Source: Mytilus californianus
Taxonomy: Eukaryota; Mollusca; Bivalvia; Mytilida; Mytilidae
NCBI RefSeq assembly: GCF_021869535.1
Contig: NW_026262734.1
Coordinates: 94,369,285-94,433,284, forward strand
DNA: 64,000 nucleotides
Reading direction: 5' to 3'
The notes under the pieces are model-generated. The model was given only the letters and a program-made list of their open reading frames with translations, made no database searches and was not told where the DNA came from. The translations under genes were made by a program, and so were the position numbers. The stretch's first letter is position 1, and each line of letters starts with the position of its first letter. Below, piece by piece: positions 56,010 to 64,000 of this stretch.

Positions 56010-57320
56010 TCATGTAAAAGTTCGTTAACGACCAGTTTTCTGGTCCGTTTTGTTCTGTTAATGAAGGATGGAATTTATTACTGAAAAATAATGAATGTCA
56101 TATTACCCCTTTTTATCCAATAAGAGAATCTTATTCTGAACCGATATGAAATAAATAAAATTACAATTAAATTTCAAAGTAGACGTAAACCATAACATAA
56201 AACTGCTAGGAATCCAAAAAAATAAAGAGGGAGGGCCAATTTGCCGGAGATTTGTTTCATTCGATAAGATAGGTAAATAATGTTTTAAATAGCCCGATAG
56301 ATGCTAATTATAGTACAAGAAAATACGTCACATTATTTATTTTCATACCTTGAACAGGTATTCCTACAAAAACAAGGCCAAGACTATTGTTTTTTTTTAA
56401 TATTGATTTTATTTTATTATTAACATCCTTTATGCGAGGTGCCATACCATGTAAATTGTCAAGGAGCCAAATAATATCGAACTAATTCAAATCGTGATTT
56501 TCTCATTCTGAATATGTATATCTGTATTTGTCCTGGTCTTTTAAGGTTTTATCGTCTATAAGATAAGACAAGAAAATACATGTACATGTATATAAAATTA
56601 AAACCGGAGAACATCTTACATCAGTTGGTCATAGATCACCCTGTGTTACTACTTCATGTTTTATTGCCTTTTCTGTAATTTTAACAAATCGGCCCTTCGT
56701 TGTGATACAGATGCAACAGCTTCTTGATGTTTTACCTACAATCGCGATTTGTAGTGTAATTGATTTGTTCTGTTATGTTGTTTTATGTTTCTGATGAGTT
56801 AGGTACCCGTGTATAGAAGGTGGTAAAAATTTCAGTACTAGTATCTTTACAGTTTGTGATTTGGCGACAAAATTGTTGTTGACTGCATTTGTTACATATA
56901 ATACCATGTTCAAAAAAGGTTTCGACGAATTGTTTTTTGTTGTTATGAAACTTGTATACAATGGCCTTATTTTAAGTTATGTGTATATTACACCCGCAAC
57001 ATGTAGGCTTAATTTCTATAGAATTAATTCTCGTGTTATTGGTTATGTACAGGCACCTACATCAATTTGACGGCAGTTGTCCCTTGGATATACGTAATAA
57101 TGTAAACACATGAATAGAAAGTAATTCAAGAGTATGGACAGTCATAGGATTGCACACAATAAGCGATACATTATTTTTCTTTGATACACGTAAAATTATA
57201 TACTAGTAAACTAACTGAATAGTCAAAATGAACCAGAATGACTCTATGAGTCAAGCAAACATCCGAAAAAATATGATAGAAACTTTAAAATTTAATATAA
57301 CAACACAAAAAAATGCAAAA
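56010..57320. other. No gene seen
   Basis: AT-rich. Frames of 62 and 69 residues at 56773-57070 overlap on opposite strands and show no motif. Confidence 0.4.
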
Positions 57321-57324
57321 GTTC

Positions 57325-57405
57325 TGAGCGAGGTTCGAACCCTTTCTTCAAATTCATCATTTATTAGTAGTTCTGTGCTCTAATGGTGGAGCTACGGCGA
57401 TTCTG
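57325..57405 (-). other. tRNA-like relic
   Basis: On the minus strand, GTAGCTCCACCATTAGAGCAC resembles a tRNA D-arm and GGTTCGAACC a T-loop about 40 bases later, but no acceptor or anticodon stem can be formed. Possibly the head of an old SINE. Confidence 0.3.
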
Positions 57406-57909
57406 ATCATTATGACTCTTATTTAGAAGGTATATCGGTACAATTTATCGATGTTACAATTTTTTCTTTAAAAAGTTGTTTTTTATGTAATAAGGACACA
57501 CTAAACCAATTTCATTTTTGAAGTAAAAAGTAGTATGAATAACAACAGTCATAAAAAGCATAACTTTTTTTTTGGTTTGAAATGTCCTTCTTGGGGGATT
57601 CCCTGTTTTTTCCACATAAAAACACCCGAAAATCCGGATATTGGATTTTCATCATTTTTTAGGGTTAAATTAACTATTGATCACACATATCATACTATAT
57701 GTAAATCGAGATATTGATCAAAAAGCATTTTTATTTTTTTTTTTTATAGTAAATTTTATTCTGTCGGCACTTTTTGAAATTGGCCCTTCTGTGAAAAAAA
57801 ATCCTCGGCATATTGGCCCTACCTCTTTCTTTCGTTGGAAAATTAAAATTACCAAACTCTGTGCAGTAATTGTGTGCATACTAAAATCATATCTTCCAGA
57901 TTAAACAAT

Positions 57910-58835
57910 GGTTACCTTTGGTCACCCTTCATATATATTGAAACTGGTTACTTCCTAACGCCATACACGTGACAGATATTGTCTTTCGTTTGCTGTCGGC
58001 AGTTTACATAGATATAGATTTTGATTAAAGATTACATCTGGTCGCCATAGAGATTTATTGACTGGTGCCCTCTGGTCACCTTTCACATATATTAACTTTG
58101 GTTACCTCTGGTCACCTAACACAGATATTAACTTCGGTTATCTCTGGTCACCCTACTCATATATTGACTTAGGTTGCCTCTGGTCACCCTTCACATAAAA
58201 TGACTTTATAACCTCTTTTCCTACTAAGTTATTGACCTGAGTTACCCCCGCACAATTATCAAACTTGTTAACTTGTAGGCAGTTCACACATATACAGATT
58301 TGGGTTACATTTGTCCCCTACAGATTTATGGACTGGTGCCCTCTGGTCACCCCTTCCCATTTATTGACTTTCTCTACATTTGGTCACCTTACATAGTAAT
58401 TGACTTTTGTAACCTGTGGTCATCTTACACATATATTGATTTTAGTTAACTTTAGTCAGGTGACAAAGTTATGAACTTTGGCTAGCTCTGCGACATTTAA
58501 ACAGATATATATTCTTTGATTAAATCTGGTCACCCTACGCATATTGTCTTAGTTAACATTCGCTTACCTTACAAATATATTGACTGGTTACATCTTGTCG
58601 CCCTTCACTGATAGTGACTTTGGTTGACCTCTGGTCACCCTACATAGTTTCTGACTTACTCTGCTAACCCTACACATATGTTGATATTAATTACCTCATG
58701 TCATTCTGTAACTTGTAAACCTTTATTACCTCTTTGCAATTTAAACGGTTATAGACTTAAATAATATGGCACCTATTGTTTATATAATATTGACTGCGGC
58801 TACTTCTGGTCACCCTACCCAAATATTGTGATCTT
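57910..58835 (+). repeat. Degenerate minisatellite of about 36 bp
   Basis: About 20 diverged units of the form ttgactttggttacc, tctggtcaccct, acacatata. It ends 80 bases before the first visible exon of the protease gene, so it lies in an upstream intron or the promoter region. Confidence 0.75.
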
Positions 58836-58915
58836 CTGTGCTAAACAAGATTGCACTTCTGTTTTCGTAGAATTCCAAAATTTAAAAGAAACTTAATTGA
58901 TGTCATTTGTTTCAG

Positions 58916-59094
58916 GTATTATTATTTGTATTACTTTGATTGTTAAAAATGATTATTTATTTAAAGCATTTTTTGAAACTATATGGGATTCATGGAAAGG
59001 AAATGCTGACGAAAAGTTTGGTACGGTGTATGGGAATGTTCTTTACGTATCGGATTTAATGAGCTTAAAAATTGAGGAGGAGTTGAATGATCAG
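58916..59094 (+). CDS. Protease exon: LND entry motif
   Basis: The acceptor is tttgtttcag and the donor is gatcag|gtaaca. It enters in phase 1. It encodes FFETIWDSWKGNADEKF and YVSDLMSLKIEEELNDQ. An in-frame ATG at 58900 sits inside the acceptor tract, so it is not taken as a start. Confidence 0.75.
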
Positions 59095-62000
59095 GTAACA
59101 GTACTAATGGTTTAATTTATGTAATAAAGGTTAAACGTTTTCAAAGATCTTGAACTCTCCTCTGAAACTACTGAACCAATTCCAACCAAACGTAAGCTTA
59201 ATCATCCTTAGGGTATCTAAAATAAAATTAAATCTGACATTGGTGAAAAGGTTCATTAGGTAAAGCATTTTCAGACAAATAAAACTACCCATTGTTTGGT
59301 TGATGCCACTAAATTGCTAATTTTTGTGACCCCTTAAAGAGTTACTGGCCTGTAAGTAATTGTGTTTTCTTTTATGCCAAGAAATATAGTCACTATGGCT
59401 TAATAGCATATTGGTTTAAAATGCATTGTTTTGCCATTGAAGAAAATATGACAGATACCAAAAAAAATTAAATACCAATTTGACAATGTAAGCACTACTT
59501 TATTTCCATTGAAAAGCAGAAATAATCATTGATGAAAGATTTAACAACAAAAAAAATGCAGGTAAGTCATTCAGGTTTTTGGAGGTCTTTTGATTTTATT
59601 TAGTTCTATAAAATGTACAAGGATTTTTTTAAATAATCTGTCTTAAACTGATAACATAATCATGGTACTTTATGTTATGTGTTATCTTGATCAAACTTGT
59701 ATGTCTTCACCTTTGTGATATTTAGTTTTGTTGATGGTTTCCTTTGTATCATACTGATTGAAAAGATCTGACCTTATCATTTTCTTTTTTTTTTCAGATA
59801 ATTAATCTTTATTGTAGTGTACTGCAAAAACGGACGGATCAGTGTGTACAGGTAAACGAATTAAAAGTATTTATTTAATAACCGTTTTATCATATTTCAG
59901 TGCATTTATTTTAGAGTTGACTGATTTTTTCATCGGCTACTTTAAATCATGCTTTTTTTTTGTAACTTCCAGGATCAATTCATTTAATTTAGCTTTTTCT
60001 ACATGATCCATTCCTCCATTAAGGGTATCTGAATTATCATTCTAAACTTGTTTTATGCATTTTTTATTCATTTCCAATTTCACCAAAGTAAACTGTGTAT
60101 TGTAAAAGTTACTTTCGCACCCACCACCCTTTTTGCAGAGAATGAAATATTTGTTCCACTAAATCATCTTTTATTTTTTGCCTTTTATATAATTTAAGGT
60201 CTTTCTACCTTTCAGTTGAAAGACTTTTAGCTTTACTAAAGGATTATAATTATTATCATTATTTTGATATTATTATTTATATTTTGTTCGCCTTTTTTAA
60301 GTTGAGCTATTATTTTTAACAGATGTAGCTTTGACTTTGTTTTATATGATATCGTACAGCTTATGAGCTTTCGCCATTGCCCTAACGAAGACTTTTTACT
60401 CTCATTAATAGAGTTACCTCCCCAATCTCGATTTTGCGTGTAGATACATCTACTGCGATATTTTATTAGTTTACTCAATTACTCGTTACACCCTTATGAT
60501 GTCATATATTATTTAACCGAAGCTATCTGGATATTCCTTATAAGAGTTATATCCCATTTGGAATTGTCGTTAAGGAAATATATGCACAACTCATTAACTA
60601 TGAGGAAAATGAATTTACTTTTATTCCTCGTATTTTTGATGGGTAATTTCATACTGACTTTGAAGAAGTATTGAACCAGGCAAGAAAAACCTTATATAAT
60701 TTCACGTTCCGATGTAATAGAAACAGTTAAATAAATCCAATGTTCTTGTCACACAATTTGTTTTATACATATTTCCGTTTTCCAGAAAGTGTCCCGTGCA
60801 GATTGTCTGATTCTGACCTCAATTTTTGAAGGGAGGAAAAGCGTAACTTGGTTTAAAAAGGTATAATACTATATAATCATCTGTTATAAACTCTTTTTAT
60901 ATAAGTGCTTTTGATTTACACATAGATTACTCTTTTTACAGCTAAAAGCTGGATATTACCAATTCGCCTTTCACGTTTTAACAAAATAATAAGACATTCT
61001 AACATATTGATGATATATGTAAATTATCAAATGATAAATAATAAAACAATATGCTAAATATTGTATTGTGTATGGTATTATATTGCTGTTTATAAAATGT
61101 ATTTAATGTTTCATCGGTCTTTTTTTTATCAGTTTGCAAGTTAATAATAACATTTTACAATACTTTTTTAGGACGATATACAACAGTATGACACTGTCAT
61201 TGGGTGCATTAATGACGGGAAGTGTCATTGGGTTGCTGTGGTAGGTTTATTTGCTCAATTAATGTTATTAATTACACTATTCAGGCATTTTTCCATGAGG
61301 TTATAAGTTAATAGAAAAATGAGTTGCAAGAACAGCATTTCAGACATTTCGTTGAGTTTTTAGTCATGTTAGTTGTTCTTCTATAACTTAATTCAACTTA
61401 CTTGACTTAATATATATATTTTCTCATACATTTTTCCAACTGATTTTGCACTCATTTATATGAAAGCATTTATACTGCATGGAAATGATAGTTAGAAAAG
61501 AAATATCAGATATAAAATATTGGCTTCTTCGTATAAAATATTATCAAATATTTGCTTCTGAACATTGAGCAACAACCAGTAATTAAGCAAAATATTTATT
61601 TTTTTATAAATGTTAATGTAAACAGATTTAAGTATGTGAAATTAAAAAGAGAGAATAATTTTTGTTTCAGGTTATGGATGTCCAACACCATATTGTGACA
61701 ATTATGGACCCGCTCAAAATATCAAAGAAATTGAGAACATATGAAAAGAATTTCAAGTAAGATTGAAACTGTAGTTACATGACAGTCGTTTATTGCTTTA
61801 ATGCATGTGATTTGTTTCAAAGTAAATTATTTCTGTGTTTGATATATATACTTAAAAAAAAGTTTATAATTCTGAAATTTTCAGAAGTGAGTCACAAGTT
61901 ATAAGGACAAATCTAGAGAAATATAATTTGTTAATCTAAAATGAAAATTACTTCTGGTTGATACTGGAATTGAACTATAGTTGTATTATTGATTGCACAG

Positions 62001-63807
62001 CTTTGTAAATTGAATATAGCAGTAAGAACTGAAGACCAGTTATTTTTTTCCAAACGTTGTTGATATCAACTTTAAAACAGCTGCAATTATTTTTTTTCCT
62101 ACATTAGAAAGGTTGGTCAAATGAACGGTTTTCTATGGAATGTGCAATATCTCCTTAAGTATCATACATCTAGCTAGACATGTAAGTTCTATGATACAGT
62201 CCGGGGTAAGGCAATGGCTGGCATTATGGCTATAGCCAGCTTGACTTTTTAATATATATCAATTTTAAGTAACACATTTTTCTTTTCATATTATATTATG
62301 TAGCTACTTCACTAAAAGCAGAGATCTTGGTACATGGACAATCTGTACAGCAGTTGGGTATCCTCTGCAAAATGATTTTAGCTCATGTGGTGTTTATTGT
62401 TTGAAGGTACATAAAACATTGGGCTTTGCATGTATGAATTGAGAGTTAATAAATGAAAGTTCAATTGAAGCTTGAATCTTAAATCAATGATATATATATA
62501 CTAATAAAGATCACAATTTTGCACGCAAAAGACACCCTTGTTGATTTTGAAAAAAAGGCAGAATCGTACAAACAAGATGAACAAAATATTGTTGTAAGTT
62601 GTAAACAACTTGTTTCCCAAACCTGTTTATTTAAATATGTGTAAACAATAACTTGGAATATATATCATGTAAACTATTTCAGTAAAATCCGCAAAGCACA
62701 AAGGTTGTGTGAAATTTAACCAAATCTATGATTTGCATAAATTACTTTAAATGTAATGGAAAGAAAAACAAATAAATATGTGGTACTTTTAATTTACCTT
62801 TTGTAAAAAAAACATTTTTATATCATTATTAGGCCTACATGAATCATTTCAGTAATTTAAACATTCAGTTTTGAACAGGCCATAGAAAATTTACAAAACA
62901 ATGTGTACATTTAAGAATTATTTTTTTAGTTCCTCGACCGATACCTAAGTAAGACAGATACATCTTTGGAATTAAACGTCCAAGCTGAAAGATTCACAAT
63001 TGGCAGTGAAATTGTTCAAGCTGTGCGTAAGTAATCAATAGAATAAAAGCATTTACTAATAGTACCGTATGTTATGTAAATACTTAATATCTTCTTGCTA
63101 GACAATAAGTGAATCTAATAAAAAGGGAATATGAATTTTAACATGTTCAATAATGTGTTTGAAATCCTTATCTTTGATGTTTATCTCAATTCATTGATGA
63201 TTTGTTTTTAATTTTATCTATTGTTTCTGACCAAATTTCTTTACGCTATAAATGATGTATTTATGTTTCTTTAATGTATTATTCATTATTGATATGTTAT
63301 ACTTAAAAATGTAGTTTGGAAATAATAGCTTAATAATTCCGGTTGTTTTCTGTAATAATTTTTCTCTTTTTTCTACAGCTCAAACTGTACTTATTTTTAT
63401 GATATTCCATGTCTTATATATGTATGATAATGTGTTGTTGTCAAATATTACGATCTTATTAATGGAAATATAAACATGGAAAGTAGATGTTTAAAAATCA
63501 ACTAGTTTTTGTAGGTCTAATTAAGTTAGCCGATATATTTATGCGATTGTCTTCTTCATATAAACTGCCGCTGTCATCAATGAGCATCACCATCATAATT
63601 ACCATCTACGGGAAGGAACGTAAAAAATAACATCAACCAAGTGTAAACATTTTCAATTTTATGACTTATTATCAGCTGCTGCAATTTGTGATTTGGAGCA
63701 GAAGAATGTTGTTCCTAATTCATGTTAACATCTGTTTCTATTTTACTATAGAAACAAAAGGTGCTGTTATGACATGCTTCTTGTGTGCTAAAGAACCAAC
63801 TAACATG
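58916..63807 (+). CDS. Ulp1/SENP-type (peptidase C48) cysteine protease, internal eight exons; gene continues to the right
   Basis: Exons 58916-59094, 59798-59851, 60786-60860, 61172-61240, 61671-61756, 62304-62406, 62930-63026 and 63752-63807 have AG/GT borders and consistent phases. The product resembles SUMO/NEDD8-type deconjugating proteases. YVSDLMSLKIEEELND and QIINLYCSVL correspond to the Ulp1 entry motif (LxxxxWLNDxxIN). The catalytic set is His in CHWVAV, Asp in IMDPL 17 residues later, Gln in PLQND, and Cys six residues after it in SSCGVYC. Yeast Ulp1 has the same 17 (His514-Asp531) and six (Gln574-Cys580) spacings. After the domain, MTCFLCAKEP suggests a CxxC metal site. The usual WLND Trp is replaced. 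No start codon exon was identified upstream, and the right end is cut by the window. The substrate could be SUMO or another ubiquitin-like protein. Confidence 0.85.
59798..59851 (+). CDS. Protease exon: helix after LND
   Basis: The acceptor is ttttttttcag and the donor is acag|gtaaac. Encodes IINLYCSVLQKRTDQCVQ, phase 0. Confidence 0.75.
60786..60860 (+). CDS. Protease exon
   Basis: The acceptor is gttttccag and the donor is aaag|gtataa. Encodes KVSRADCLILTSIFEGRKS and VTWFKK, phase 0. Confidence 0.75.
61172..61240 (+). CDS. Protease exon: catalytic His
   Basis: The acceptor is ctttttttag and the donor is gtg|gtaggt. Encodes DDIQQYDTVIGCINDG and KCHWVAV, with His-Trp as in C48 peptidases. 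Confidence 0.85.
61671..61756 (+). CDS. Protease exon: catalytic Asp
   Basis: The acceptor is ttttgtttcag and the donor is tttcaa|gtaaga, exit phase 2. Encodes VMDVQHHIVTIMDPLKISK and KLRTYEKNF. The Asp of MDP fits the second member of the triad. Confidence 0.85.
62304..62406 (+). CDS. Protease exon: catalytic Gln and Cys
   Basis: The acceptor is attatgtag and the donor is aag|gtacat. Encodes YFTKSRDLGTWTICTA, VGYPLQNDFSSCGVYCLK, the oxyanion-hole Gln and nucleophile Cys. Confidence 0.88.
62930..63026 (+). CDS. Protease exon: C-terminal helix of the domain
   Basis: The acceptor is ttttttttag and the donor is gtgc|gtaagt, exit phase 1. Encodes FLDRYLSKTDTSLELNVQ, AERFTIGSEIVQAV. Confidence 0.75.
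63752..63807 (+). CDS. Protease gene exon: CxxC segment
   Basis: The acceptor is ttttactatag and the donor is atg|gtaaat. Encodes TKGAVMTCFLCAKEPTNM. It is the last exon in the window and the frame stays open. Confidence 0.65.
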
Positions 63808-64000
63808 GTAAATATACATTTATAGATCGTTGATGTTCAACTTAACAGGGTGCTTTATTATTTTTATTGCTTATTTAAATACGTTTTATGGTTAAAATTG
63901 ATAATTTTTTAACAGAACCTTGTGATATTGTAGGTTAGAATATAAATGTTTTTTTTTATATCAATTTGATGAACTTTCACTAATATTAACATTTTTCGCA

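Noticed and set aside
1..64000. CRISPR arrays, bacterial operons, phage genes
   Set aside because: Spliced genes, tRNA-derived SINE and animal transposons make this nuclear animal DNA. The tandem arrays have no spacer structure.

Overview
This is eukaryotic, AT-rich, intron-rich DNA. It fits a bivalve mollusc, most likely a mytilid mussel. Coding sequence sits in short exons with GT/AG splice sites, and the space between them is packed with non-autonomous DNA transposons and tandem arrays. Several interspersed repeats (the CTCACCTGGCCCGAAGGGCC and GACCGCAAAAATTTTTGCGGTCGT start sequences, and the hammerhead-like GACGAAACGCGCGTCTGG repeat) are ones I associate with bivalve genomes. That assignment is recall, not a database result.

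Genes found, left to right. (1) The 3' six exons of RPA1, the large subunit of replication protein A (+, 882-16404), carry the last part of the DNA-binding region, the C-terminal zinc ribbon and the trimerisation helix. (2) A complete three-exon rhodopsin-class G-protein-coupled receptor (-, 36426-30233) assembles to 350 residues with all seven helices. It lies tail-to-tail with RPA1. (3) An NHL/beta-propeller gene of the TRIM-like type (-, 46784-47788) has an untranslated 5' exon at about 49481, and two decayed relatives lie downstream (41542-42290 and 43440-43720). (4) The middle of a Ulp1/SENP-type (C48) cysteine protease gene (+, eight exons, 58916-63807) has its catalytic His, Asp, Gln and Cys at canonical spacing. 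Its 5' and 3' ends are not identified or lie outside the window.

Repeat landscape. RPA1 intron 2 (2955-11770) holds nested insertions of three element families (called F2, F1 and F3 here). A fourth family (F4) fills 12145-13619 in the next intron. All four share one plan: a subterminal inverted repeat, a microsatellite or hairpin, an internal 140-170 bp tandem array, the inverted copy of the subterminal repeat, then a short hairpin. That plan resembles Helentron-associated (HINE/DINE-1/pearl-like) elements. Between RPA1 and the receptor (21.9-28.4 kb) lies a 147-bp satellite-like array. It is split by a hAT-type element with a perfect 8-bp target duplication, and partly duplicated. At least eight further short inverted-repeat elements with TTA/TAA or TTAA target duplications are delimited, three of them in receptor intron 1. 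Region 37.9-38.6 kb contains a cluster of decayed hammerhead-ribozyme motifs.

The genes are not functionally linked: DNA replication/repair, neuropeptide-type signalling, a propeller scaffold or ligase-like protein, and a SUMO/ubiquitin-like protease. The more unusual content is the mobile DNA.
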